From Saccharomycopsis crataegensis (Eukaryota; Ascomycota; Saccharomycetes; Ascoideales; Saccharomycopsidaceae), in NCBI RefSeq assembly GCF_037102585.1, contig NW_027043822.1:645001-709000 (forward strand): a stretch of DNA of 64,000 nt, written 5' to 3'. This document shows positions 19,924-29,766 of this stretch, in pieces; within the stretch, counting starts at the first letter, position 1, and each line of letters opens with the position of its first letter. The notes beneath the pieces are model-generated. The model had not been told where the DNA came from and ran no database searches. It saw only the letters and a list, made by a program, of their open reading frames with translations. Both the position numbers and the translations under genes were made by a program.

Positions 19924-22104
19924 CTAATGTACATACTTAACATGTGTTTGATTCAATGGTTCGGCTTTACTGAAAACATTCAACAGAGGAATTATCACTT
20001 CATAGTCAAAGGTACTTGCCTCTGGATCCTTGATATTTTTTTCAACATGAATCGTAGCTGCCAACCCATCAACATCAACTGGATATCCTATATCGTGATG
20101 TACTTTTTCATCAGAATCCTCCCTAGTATGAGACTTTTCTTTAATGATCGACTCTCTAGATTCTTTGTGTACTGGCCCGGGATATTTCAAACCCCCAATT
20201 TGGTACTTGTGACTATTTTCCACGGGTATCAAGTCTGAGTAATTTCTTTTGTTCATAAACTCCACATTATGATGTTTTATATGCCGAACACTTGATCTTA
20301 AAGTCACCTCATCCGGCTCAGTCTTGAAAATTGGAACCATGTCTTCTAGAGCCTCGTCTCCAAAATGATGCTTCTTTTGAACATTGAACATCATTTGGGC
20401 CACTTTATCGGGGGGTGGATGGTTAGTTATGGCTGAAGAAATAACATTGAACATCAATCTAGGATCACCAAGTGGCTCAACATCAACGAAGTGTTTTCTG
20501 TGGTGCTCATGGATATGTAAAAATTTCTGTTTGTGATGCGGTTCCTCATCAACAATCTCTAACCCTCTCATTCTCCCGACAGCCGCTAAATGAACATCTC
20601 CCCCCAAGAAAGTAATGCGAACACTTTCCTCGTTCAGAAATTGCTGTAACCTAGCCACAAGTTTGTTTCGCTCATTCTTATGGTTATCAGAACACCAGTG
20701 ATCATTCATATCATCCACAATGTCTATTCCACCATCAATTTCTTGAATGGCTCCAGAACCAATATGCAATTTCCTCAACAGACCTGCCAATACCTTTGTC
20801 GTTGGGCTGTTCAAGATTTTTTCCAACAAAACCAATCTTGGATACAAAATTGGAACACCCAATAAAATATATAAATGCTTAATTTCATAATTGGAGTCCT
20901 TCAACTCTTTTTTTATTCTGTTGAACACGATTTCATAAGTTTCTGGGACAACAACTTCATCAAGACTTCTTTCAGTACGGCAATCAAGGCCAATAAATCC
21001 AATTTTTTTACCTAATCTCAGATACACCGACATTGATCTTTGTTTAATGTATCTGCCAATTTTGGAGCCTATCACCCAACTAGGCTCCTTTTCAATTGCC
21101 CCGCTATGGACTTCTTCCATGGATGTATGGTGTTGGAATAGCAAATAATGCTTCATCGCCATCTTTCCTATCCCCAAAAACATGTCCGAACCATTTATAT
21201 TATCTTCATAAGATCCAAACCCGTCGATAATATCATGATCATCAAAAATGTTAATGGATGGAATGGTGGCAAGCACTCTAGGAAACATCCTAATAAAACA
21301 TTCGTTCTTAGTGCCATTCAAGTACCCTCTTCCATACCAGTTCAAATAATGGTTTAAGTAAAAATTATTGAGCTGCCCGAGATATTCAGCTGATTTCTCA
21401 ATGTTTTTTCTAGATTCTGCCTTGGTGGTTGATAACCACTCTTTCAAATCCCGGGTATCTCTCTTGACAACATCAGAATAGATTTGATCTCCTCCGCCAA
21501 TCATCACATGGTATCTCAATCCACTGGACATATGATTCCTGAGAACATCATACCATAGTGTTCCTTTGTATTTTGATCCGTCGGTGTTGTAGGAAAACCC
21601 ATTACACGAGTAAAACATCACATTCATGGACTGAAACGTAGCCGGTATATAAAACTGGTACTCAGGTTCATGCACACATTCGATATCATACTTGCATTTC
21701 TGCTCCCATTTAGCTAATGGAAAATTGATATCAAATCTAAAGAATGATAATGCTCCTTCAGTGTGTATCAAATGGCCTTCAAATGTTCCTTCTTTGACAT
21801 CTACCGGCTCTTCCAGATTTTCCTTCACATTATCACTGGGACCTAGCTTATACGATATGTGGGGGATATATTCTGAGTCACCATTGATGACTAGTAACAA
21901 TGACCCGCGATATTTCAGCTGATTATTGTATGTTCCTAATAATCTTAGAATGGGTCCACATCTCAAATCAACCTTTTTTTCACCAATGAGCTGAGGTTTG
22001 GCCTCCGGATCAATTGAGATATCAGATTCCTCCGAGACTATTTTAAAATAATTGAGAACTTCCTCAGAATTGAACCATTCGCTGGCTGCCACTTCAACAG
22101 TCAT
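19924..22104 (-). CDS. PhoD-like metallophosphatase-domain protein
   Basis: 726 residues. The central domain carries metallophosphatase signatures in PhoD order: FYSCNGFSYN near 165-174, GGGDQIYSD near 203-211, FDDHDIIDGFGSY near 287-299, and FLGGDVHLAAVGRMRG near 510-525. An N-terminal beta-rich part (about 1-150) precedes the enzyme domain, as in the cytosolic fungal PhoD-like family; no signal peptide is seen, unlike bacterial PhoD. The Asp/His residues expected to hold the metal pair are present, so it could be an active phosphodiesterase or phosphatase. The substrate is unknown. The C-terminal 100 residues are polar and His-rich. S. cerevisiae has, as far as I recall, no close counterpart. 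Confidence 0.8.
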   Translation of the reverse strand: MTVEVAASEWFNSEEVLNYFKIVSEESDISIDPEAKPQLIGEKKVDLRCGPILRLLGTYNNQLKYRGSLLLVINGDSEYIPHISYKLGPSDNVKENLEEPVDVKEGTFEGHLIHTEGALSFFRFDINFPLAKWEQKCKYDIECVHEPEYQFYIPATFQSMNVMFYSCNGFSYNTDGSKYKGTLWYDVLRNHMSSGLRYHVMIGGGDQIYSDVVKRDTRDLKEWLSTTKAESRKNIEKSAEYLGQLNNFYLNHYLNWYGRGYLNGTKNECFIRMFPRVLATIPSINIFDDHDIIDGFGSYEDNINGSDMFLGIGKMAMKHYLLFQHHTSMEEVHSGAIEKEPSWVIGSKIGRYIKQRSMSVYLRLGKKIGFIGLDCRTERSLDEVVVPETYEIVFNRIKKELKDSNYEIKHLYILLGVPILYPRLVLLEKILNSPTTKVLAGLLRKLHIGSGAIQEIDGGIDIVDDMNDHWCSDNHKNERNKLVARLQQFLNEESVRITFLGGDVHLAAVGRMRGLEIVDEEPHHKQKFLHIHEHHRKHFVDVEPLGDPRLMFNVISSAITNHPPPDKVAQMMFNVQKKHHFGDEALEDMVPIFKTEPDEVTLRSSVRHIKHHNVEFMNKRNYSDLIPVENSHKYQIGGLKYPGPVHKESRESIIKEKSHTREDSDEKVHHDIGYPVDVDGLAATIHVEKNIKDPEASTFDYEVIIPLLNVFSKAEPLNQTHVKYVH

Positions 22105-22762
22105 GATTCTTTTCTCCTTTTAATTAATTTTCTTTCATTTTTAATAAAAAAAATAGGAGTACTCTTGTGAGATGAATGTGAGAGCAACATCAACAACTTT
22201 ATTCAAGGTGGAAAATAAAAAAAAAAGAAAAGAGAAATTTCATTGATTGCTACCACAATCCAATCACAGTAGAAATAAAAAGGTATTGTATATTTTTATA
22301 TAAACTTTAAAAATAAAAAAAAAGGTCACATCTCCTGTTAAAACCCTTCTCAGAATATCATTCCATGATCCTTCTCTACATTGGGCTCTATAATAATGTG
22401 TGCGTCCGCATAGAGTGCTCACATTTATTGACTATAGTGGCCGAGTAAACCGTAATCCAAACGACTTTACTTGGCTTGATAATATGAGAGCTGGATTGAT
22501 CAATCGACAGTGAAAATTTTGCAGTAATTTAAAGAAAGAAAAATTGCAAAGTAAGAAATTATGCGGTTTGATTCTCCAGTTGTTGTTTTGGTTTTGGTTT
22601 AGTTTTGCACAACTCAAGTCTTGCATGTTGTCCACAAATCATGGTTACCAAAGCACGCCATTATCATTACAAATAACCTCCAACAAAATAAATGAAAAAA
22701 AATAAAGAAATTACACATGGGAAACAAAATCAATATATTGAAAATATCTAAATCCTGTAAGG
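22105..22762. other. PhoD-like promoter / ARG2 3' region
   Basis: 658 bp between two minus-strand genes. A-rich runs near 22150 and 22220. No gene supported. Confidence 0.5.
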
Positions 22763-24751
22763 TTACTTGGTGTCCAACCATGAGGGCTGGATCTTTTCAC
22801 ACACCTCCATGTACCCCTTTATGTTTTCTGGATCTTGTTTCGTACTATTTCCAACCCAAAAACATCTCCATTGAGTTTCAGGAACACAGAGACTGCCGTT
22901 TGATCTTTCATGGTACCATTTGTTTACCGGATTGTTTTGTCTGGATCTCCAAATCAACTCTTTCGGGAATAATGTGTTTACCATAACTTTGAAAACAATA
23001 TCAGCAGCGCTGAAAGTGCCTTGAAGGGATCTTTTTACTGCAAACTTGTCCAAATAAGGAATATTTTTAGTCGATCCGTGCTTCATCTCCTCCCAAGTTA
23101 CGATTGCCCCTGCCTCATAGTCGCCAGCTATGATCAATCCGGCAACTTTCCCATTGATTCTTTTCAAATAATCTTCTAAGTCTAAAGGTCTTCTAAAAGA
23201 ATCGTCAATCAATTCTTTGATTTTTTTTAGATTAATCTTTCCTTCTTGGTCCATCTTGATCAAATCAAAACCGTTGGAGGGCGATTCAGATTTCAAGTAC
23301 TTCACATCAATCCCTTTTCTAGTAATGGTGGTGGATAACAATGGAGTATTCTTTAAATAAACGGGCAATGAAGGGGATATTAGCGGACGATCGGTCAAGA
23401 TATTATAGATTATAGGATTTTTGATTCTGAAACTATTCACAAATTCCCCACTTTGATTGATCAAGCTGTTATCCACCATCGTATCATCGGAGTTATTTTT
23501 GTTCAATAGCTTAGAGTAACTATAGCTATCCTTATATGTGTCAGATATTCTAACATCGGCATCAATTGGCATTTCACTGTTCATTTCCCTGTTCTCTTCT
23601 AAATTCTCTCCTTCAATGCCAAATAACGGCAAATCATCAATTGCTGCCATAGATGGGGTTGTGATAATGGCGGCAGCAGCATCGGGCAATCTCATCAATA
23701 TACTATTGATACTGTTTAAGTTTTTCAAGTGTGATTGCTTTTCAAATGGCTTGAGAAACCCTTTTTGTAATTCCATTGTAATGTCCCCAAATTCTTGTTT
23801 TAAATTGATCAAAACATGGGATGACGACATTCTTTCCAATGATGGAATGCCCCCAATTTGATCTATATAGATGATTTTTTCAATTGAGAGGGCAGCTTTA
23901 TGACTTTTGTATTCGTTGTCGCTGTAGATTCCCTCCTTGATGGCGTTCTTCGAGTAATTATACAAATTAAGTGCGAGGTTTTCGACCACCAAATTTGAAG
24001 GCAACAACAATTGTTCCGAAGTTCTCAGCAGGTACCCTATAGGATACACGATTGGAATATTCCCTTGGTGCAAATAATCCAATATTGACTGGTGGAATGT
24101 TAGATGAATACCCTGATCCTCATCAACTTCGAACATTGCCTTCATAGGGATGGTGCTTAAACGGTCCAGATTCTTTTGCAAAGTCCGTTTCAAGAATTGG
24201 TAGGAATCATTCATTTTATAGTTGTGTTGTTCATTTTTCTTTATCGATACCTCATTCGTAGTATCAAAATCGTTGGAAATATTGATCTTATCATTAAGTC
24301 TATCTTTTTGTACAAATGATCCATGGGAATTAGACATGGAATTCTCAATCACGTCCAGTAATATCTTATATTGTTCGTCCAAATTCTTCTCGTAATCTTC
24401 GAACCTTAGGCTCTTCTTTTGCTTGTACTTTCTGAAATGGTCGACATTGTCATCGATGACAATTATTGGACTAACCCCAAGTCTTGTCAATTTGAAGATT
24501 GTCACACCAATGCCTTCGAGGGTGTCAATTGGGATATTTTCTAGACTTTTAATCTTTATGATCGATATTCTGAGAGGATCACATAATCTTTTGGATTGAC
24601 CAAACTCATTTCTGGGACCAATTAACAGATTTCTTGCTCGATATTTCAAAAAATAGTTTTTAGTTTCTCTTTTGGTGGCGGTGGAGTTCAAAATCGTCAA
24701 AATCAATTGCTTTCTTTGAACATGATGAAGTTTGCTCAAAGGATTCAACAT
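22763..24751 (-). CDS. ARG2: mitochondrial N-acetylglutamate synthase
   Basis: 662 residues. Begins MLNPLSKLHHVQRKQLILTIL, a basic, hydroxylated presequence, followed by an amino-acid-kinase-like domain (about 40-430). The C-terminal N-acetyltransferase (NAT) domain has the diagnostic block YLDKFAVKRSLQGTFSAADI, then PKELIWRSRQNNPVNKWYHERS and CFWVG. Arg2 makes N-acetylglutamate from acetyl-CoA and glutamate, the first step of arginine synthesis, inside mitochondria, in complex with Arg5,6. Length is close to, slightly above, the usual fungal size; low-complexity insertions occur around residues 150-180 and 370-420. Two adjacent CTG codons (24026-24031) fall in GYLLRTSEQ. Confidence 0.9.
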   Translation of the reverse strand: MLNPLSKLHHVQRKQLILTILNSTATKRETKNYFLKYRARNLLIGPRNEFGQSKRLCDPLRISIIKIKSLENIPIDTLEGIGVTIFKLTRLGVSPIIVIDDNVDHFRKYKQKKSLRFEDYEKNLDEQYKILLDVIENSMSNSHGSFVQKDRLNDKINISNDFDTTNEVSIKKNEQHNYKMNDSYQFLKRTLQKNLDRLSTIPMKAMFEVDEDQGIHLTFHQSILDYLHQGNIPIVYPIGYLLRTSEQLLLPSNLVVENLALNLYNYSKNAIKEGIYSDNEYKSHKAALSIEKIIYIDQIGGIPSLERMSSSHVLINLKQEFGDITMELQKGFLKPFEKQSHLKNLNSINSILMRLPDAAAAIITTPSMAAIDDLPLFGIEGENLEENREMNSEMPIDADVRISDTYKDSYSYSKLLNKNNSDDTMVDNSLINQSGEFVNSFRIKNPIIYNILTDRPLISPSLPVYLKNTPLLSTTITRKGIDVKYLKSESPSNGFDLIKMDQEGKINLKKIKELIDDSFRRPLDLEDYLKRINGKVAGLIIAGDYEAGAIVTWEEMKHGSTKNIPYLDKFAVKRSLQGTFSAADIVFKVMVNTLFPKELIWRSRQNNPVNKWYHERSNGSLCVPETQWRCFWVGNSTKQDPENIKGYMEVCEKIQPSWLDTK

Positions 24752-25234
24752 TTATGGTTTAGGCTACCAGCGCAGTGTACAATATTGATTATCTTCTGGT
24801 TGATCAACTAATAATTTCAGATCTTTTATCTAGAGAAGAATAGGGAGAGGAGAAAAAAAAAAATGCGTGCGCGTTTCCCTATCTTTCACCATCAGTCACC
24901 GACTTTTTGACCATAATCATAATCTACAATAGTATGCTTCAACAAAAGTTGAGAAAATTTCTCATTAATGGAATATAGGAATTAAAATTATTAGGAAATG
25001 AGCAATGCAAAGTTAATTGTGTACAAAATCAAAAGAATAAATTTGTAAAAGTTTATCAACACAGTGGTAGAAAGAAACAATGGTCTTAGAAGAATTGAAA
25101 AGTAAAGGAAATGAACTGAGAAAAAAGAAAAAAGAAAAGATAAATCAAAAATGAAAAGCTGCTAAGAGAGCAATAGAGGAAATAAAAGATATTATAGGTA
25201 GGCATGCTTTAAAACGAATCTTTCAAGATGAACA
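24752..25234. other. ARG2 promoter / 3' region of next gene
   Basis: 483 bp, AT-rich. I looked for Gcn4-type TGACTC and saw none. No gene supported. Confidence 0.45.
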
Positions 25235-28200
25235 CTAAACCATGTTTGTATATGGATTCACAAAACCACTAGACCTTCTAGATTGATTTTTTGAGTATTT
25301 GTTCTGATGATTCTCGTCATCATCAAAGGTATGGCTGTAACTTTCTTCTGAATCATAAAACTTATCCCTTATAATTTGTTCTGGGGTCCTGGTTTCATCA
25401 ATGTGATTGATTCCAATGGATGGTGAGGACAATTTTTGTCTTAGCTTGAGATTGATACCAAGTGCTTTAGATGACCTAGCCTGACTTTTGGAACTGTTAG
25501 AAGATGACAGATTGAATTCAGGATCAGGTGAGTGGTTAGGGGACAATGGTGCAATGTAATTGTTGTCGCCCATAGTAAGAACTGGGGCATTAATGCCAGC
25601 AATGCCAGGTTGTTCTTCATTTTGAAATTGAAGGGTGTATATGGTGGTGGCAGAGCGTTTCGAGCTTCTCTTTGGAATGTTTGGCGAGTTTATGATTTCA
25701 AACTGGGTTGGAGTTCTTGTCAGTTGAGAATTCTTCATGAACTGTGGAGAATGAGTAGTTTTGGCCAACACATCAGTGATATTGGCACTAGTTTTATTGC
25801 TCATTGCGGTACCAATCATGGTTGGACTGTGTAATCTTGGATGATTCAATGAAGGAGAGTTCAAAATGCTCCCTGCAATTGGAGATAATTGCTTATTAGA
25901 TTGAAGAGACCTTCTGGCTAAATCGTAGTTCGATGAGCTCGCAGAATTATTGATACCAAAGGCAGGACTATTCAATTTAGAATCAATCTGTGGTGAAATA
26001 ATACTACTATTGCATATTGCTGGAGAACAGTTATTACTGACAGCATTTCTCAATAAGATGTTGACAGAGGAATCGTTGGACAAATGCTTGTTCAAATCCT
26101 CGGTGGAGAAATTCTTCCCATTGATATTGGTGATCCCGGTAGTAGCATCACTTGAAATAACAAGACCTCCGAGCACAACATTACCTGTGTCAATAATTAC
26201 CGGGCTAGTGTAAACACCATTTTCTTTCAAGAAACTGTTTATATCTTTGATTGTATCAGTTAGTTGATCATCAATTACCTTGTTAGTTTCATCAGCATCA
26301 GTAACGGTAGAGTCTCGTTTGCCCTCTTCCAAAAACTTGCGAGCTGGTTTTTTCTCACTTCCAATAGAATCATCAAGATCCTCCGAGCTCTTGTTAAGAA
26401 CAGAACTGATAGAATTCAACTGATAATTTGGCTTTGGGGAACCAATTGGCTCTTCTAACTCTTTCAAGTCTTCCAAACCTGGACTTCTAGCATATCTGCT
26501 TCTACTAGATCCAAATCCAGCAAAACTAGAATCAGAGCCCGATCCAGTATCAAGATTAACACTTAATCTAACCAAGTCATTTCTATCAACCTCATAATCT
26601 GAATCATCAGAGTCTGATTCCTCAAGGTATTTGTCATAGTAGATGGCGCCAGCGCCATTTTCACCTTTTGAGTTTGGAGACCCAAAATTGCTGCGACTGA
26701 GTCTTACCAAATAAGAGTCTCTCTTTTCTTCTTCGGCTTGTAAAGCTGCAGCATTTGGTTGTGGAAAATCGACTCCATTTGCTTCTTCAGAATCAATCAA
26801 ATCTGAGGATCTCTTCTTCTGCAACAACTCTTCATCAACAGAAGTCTGCTCTGGTCTGGAGAGATCTTCGGTAACATTCTCTTTGATAAGGACAGGTTTG
26901 GATGGCGGTGAAATGTATTTGAAGTTTTTCTGAGGGTTATTGTTGTCATGGGAAGATTTATCAGTGTCATCGTCATCTTCTTCTAAGATGATGTGTGCTT
27001 GAGAGTCCTTATTCTTCAATGAGTCGCTTTCGATAATTCTTTGGAGATAATTCCCAGTTGAGCCAGAACGCATAACAGGCAGGGATACCATCGTGGTAGC
27101 CAAAGTACTCTTGGTGACGTTTGTAATCACTGAATTTTGGTTGGTATCATTGGAAGTCATAGTGTCATTGGAGTATATAGAAGCAGTAATTGGTCTCTTG
27201 TAAAGTTTCGGAATTGACGGAATTTCATTGGTGACAATATCCTGTTCTTCATTGCCGTTAATACCTTCATCCTCTTCTTCATCAAATTCATAAATGCATT
27301 CCTTTTGTGCATCAATCAATTTCCGGTGTAGTAGGGTGTTCTTGGTATTTATTTGAGTGACATTTTGAGAAGGAAGGTTAGCTTCTGTAGCCTTCCCCAT
27401 TTTACCAGCGTCATCAACCTTAGCTTCTTTAACTTGGATTTTTGAGACTGTATCATTATTAGAATTTGGAGAACCTTCATTGGGAGTATAAAATTCATCA
27501 TTGCTGGAAGAGAGAATCGAGCTGGACCTACCACTTTTGAGATCTTCAGATTTCATGATGACGGAATATTGGGGGGCCCGTTTCTTCAAATTTTTTGATG
27601 CGGGCCCATATAATTCTCTTGAGCCATTTAAATTTGAATCAGAAAGGTCAATTTCCTCCATCTCATTAACAATAATCATTTCTTCGCTCATTCTTTTCTT
27701 CATACTACTACCTGGCTGTATTATTTGACTATTAGTAATTTCATTACTTAGCACAGACACTCTGGTACTTTTTCTTTGTGTGATATCAAGATAATTATTG
27801 AAGTAGTTATTATTTCTCAATTCCTCAAATAGGTTGGCAGAGTCGCTTTTGGCAATATCATCCAAAATCTTATTCTTTTTACTCAGGAAGTACCCATTGG
27901 CCTCGTCATTTTTAGGAACCAATTTAATTTCAATATTGGTACCAATACCACCATTTTCCCCATCGCCACTTCTTTTCAAAGTATGACTAATTTTCAAATT
28001 CGAAGCAAAATCATCTCTAATAATACCAAATATATTGTTTTCATTGTTCTTTTCTTTCTCGGCTGCTTCGATTGCCATTCTTGCTTTCTTTCCTTGTGAC
28101 CGACATCTCATCACGCATATGAAAATGGCTAAAAAGATCAACCCAAATGGGACAACCACTGCTGCAATGACATATTTGACATTCTTTGTGTCTGGGCCTC

Positions 28201-28423
28201 CTTCCTCCACTGTGAGCTCTCTTTTCTGTGTCGATAACACATATTGAGATTTTTCGAGCAATGATGTTTGGGAAAGTTGTGAGAGTATATTGTTGATAAA
28301 TTCGCCATTGGGCGATTCCAATTTTATGCCGATGTTTGTATGAGCATTGTTTATGAAGTGACAGATTGCTTGGGCTATTGAACTGCTATTTGATGGAGCT
28401 TGAGGTCTGGATATCACTGGCAT
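25235..28423 (-). CDS. large single-pass membrane protein, Tos2/Skg6-like candidate
   Basis: 1062 residues. A short N-terminal part of 80 residues with Asn/Ser, one clear transmembrane helix at about 84-104 (VIAAVVVPFGLIFLAIFICVM) followed by basic residues, then about 950 disordered residues rich in Ser, Asn, Asp and Glu with many SP/TP sites. No cleavable signal peptide, so an N-out/C-in anchor is inferred from the positive charges after the helix. The end reads RRSSGFVNPYTNMV. Yeast Tos2 and Skg6, which mark polarised growth sites, share this outline. The match is by architecture only and I am not sure of the family. Confidence 0.45.
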   Translation of the reverse strand: MPVISRPQAPSNSSSIAQAICHFINNAHTNIGIKLESPNGEFINNILSQLSQTSLLEKSQYVLSTQKRELTVEEGGPDTKNVKYVIAAVVVPFGLIFLAIFICVMRCRSQGKKARMAIEAAEKEKNNENNIFGIIRDDFASNLKISHTLKRSGDGENGGIGTNIEIKLVPKNDEANGYFLSKKNKILDDIAKSDSANLFEELRNNNYFNNYLDITQRKSTRVSVLSNEITNSQIIQPGSSMKKRMSEEMIIVNEMEEIDLSDSNLNGSRELYGPASKNLKKRAPQYSVIMKSEDLKSGRSSSILSSSNDEFYTPNEGSPNSNNDTVSKIQVKEAKVDDAGKMGKATEANLPSQNVTQINTKNTLLHRKLIDAQKECIYEFDEEEDEGINGNEEQDIVTNEIPSIPKLYKRPITASIYSNDTMTSNDTNQNSVITNVTKSTLATTMVSLPVMRSGSTGNYLQRIIESDSLKNKDSQAHIILEEDDDDTDKSSHDNNNPQKNFKYISPPSKPVLIKENVTEDLSRPEQTSVDEELLQKKRSSDLIDSEEANGVDFPQPNAAALQAEEEKRDSYLVRLSRSNFGSPNSKGENGAGAIYYDKYLEESDSDDSDYEVDRNDLVRLSVNLDTGSGSDSSFAGFGSSRSRYARSPGLEDLKELEEPIGSPKPNYQLNSISSVLNKSSEDLDDSIGSEKKPARKFLEEGKRDSTVTDADETNKVIDDQLTDTIKDINSFLKENGVYTSPVIIDTGNVVLGGLVISSDATTGITNINGKNFSTEDLNKHLSNDSSVNILLRNAVSNNCSPAICNSSIISPQIDSKLNSPAFGINNSASSSNYDLARRSLQSNKQLSPIAGSILNSPSLNHPRLHSPTMIGTAMSNKTSANITDVLAKTTHSPQFMKNSQLTRTPTQFEIINSPNIPKRSSKRSATTIYTLQFQNEEQPGIAGINAPVLTMGDNNYIAPLSPNHSPDPEFNLSSSNSSKSQARSSKALGINLKLRQKLSSPSIGINHIDETRTPEQIIRDKFYDSEESYSHTFDDDENHQNKYSKNQSRRSSGFVNPYTNMV

Positions 28424-29766
28424 GTTTTGTTTATGCTCACGGCAGCAATTGAAATTTGATGAATCCTATTATATAATGTTTTCAGTGACGGGAATCTTAT
28501 CAAAAATACATTTAAAGTATGAATTAACTGTTTTGCTATTGTGATTATTTTCTCTTAGTATCTTCTTATCTTCTTTTCTATGGCTATCTGTTGACTAAGA
28601 ATAAGTTGTCTAAAGTGAAAATCCAGGGATTCGAGATCCCCAAGAGATAGTGGGAATCGCGAGGATTATATTTGAAGGTCCTCATAATTCAGTACCGAAA
28701 ATGACAGACTAATTTCCTTGATTCTACATTCGTGGCAAAAAGAAAAACAAATGGAACGGCAATGCCTTTCATTATGGTGAAAACAAGGAAATTAGCATGG
28801 ATATTCACTAGTAAAAGGAATTTTCTCGCAAGGCACAGGTGGATATTTTTTTTTGTCGCCATGCATGCTAGCAAAGGAATGCTGAAACGTGAGGCACCGC
28901 ACCCAAGCATTCATCAATAACGATGGCATTTTACAAAATTTCAGAGATCATCAAGTAAGTGTTCGCAGTAGATTTTTATAACCGTAATGAATAAAGTTTA
29001 TTCCATTAAATTATATTCCAGCAGCTAGCATAGTACATGATGAGCATAAAGTATCATCACTGTCGAAATTCATTGAATGCTTCTGAACTCGTAGTTTCAA
29101 ATCAAAAAAAAAAAAAGAAAAATACCAGTGAGAATAAAATAACCCACTTTAATAGATCTTAACATTCCCATCTTTTAAAAATATCTATATGACGTATTTA
29201 TCTTGTGCCCTGCTGTTGCTTAGTGCATCAGCCGTGCCATGTTCCATTACCAGCATCAACGGGAAAGTAAGTCAGATTTCATAACAAGAGCTAGTTGGAA
29301 ATAGTTTCTTCCAATAGTTACGTTATATCATTTTTGAAGTAATTACTGACTCTCCAGTAATCAGCAAAACGTACCATAGTGATGTGCTCCCATGTCTTCT
29401 GTCTCCTACCTTTCATGGCTTAATGATACTTTTCGGTTCAGAAGCAAGTAGGCACTAATAACTTATCATAGCCATGTGCTCTCAAATCATTTGGATTTTC
29501 CATATATATTGCTGTTTCGTAGAATATAGATTTCAATAAAGCATGAGGCTTGAAGCTTAAGTAGCTGGTCCAGATATACTGAGGGAAAAATAGTGTTTAT
29601 TGGTGTTTCGAGGAATCAGTGAAAACAATAAACAATCATATAGGTGTGTCACCCCCCGAAACTCGATTATTTTTTATTTTTTTTCTTTAAATTTTGTTTA
29701 TGTTTAATACTTGCAACCATATGTAGTCCTGTTCACATCATTATTACCAATAGCACAATAATAGAT
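28424..29766. other. long divergent intergenic region
   Basis: 1343 bp between the membrane-protein gene (minus) and the DNA glycosylase gene (plus), the longest gap in the window. It holds several short ORFs without recognisable content, an A-run at 29104-29120, and two ATG-led short ORFs that run into a GTAAGT (28923 and 29189). I cannot assign an RNA gene. Confidence 0.4.
29189..29284 (+). other. 31-codon ORF with signal-peptide-like start
   Basis: Reads MTYLSCALLLLSASAVPCSI and continues 11 codons to a stop. A GTAAGT donor lies inside it at 29265, and an ACTGAC...CCAG acceptor-like stretch follows near 29345. Either a short chance ORF or the first exon of an unseen gene. I could not find a convincing second exon. 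Confidence 0.15.

Noticed and set aside
28620-28690. T-arm-like GGGATCTCGAATCCC, possible tRNA
   Set aside because: No matching anticodon, D-arm or acceptor stem in the flanks.
29644-29766. Longer N-terminus for the Fpg-type glycosylase
   Set aside because: It would place a hydrophobic leader before Pro2/Glu3, which must follow the initiator Met for catalysis.
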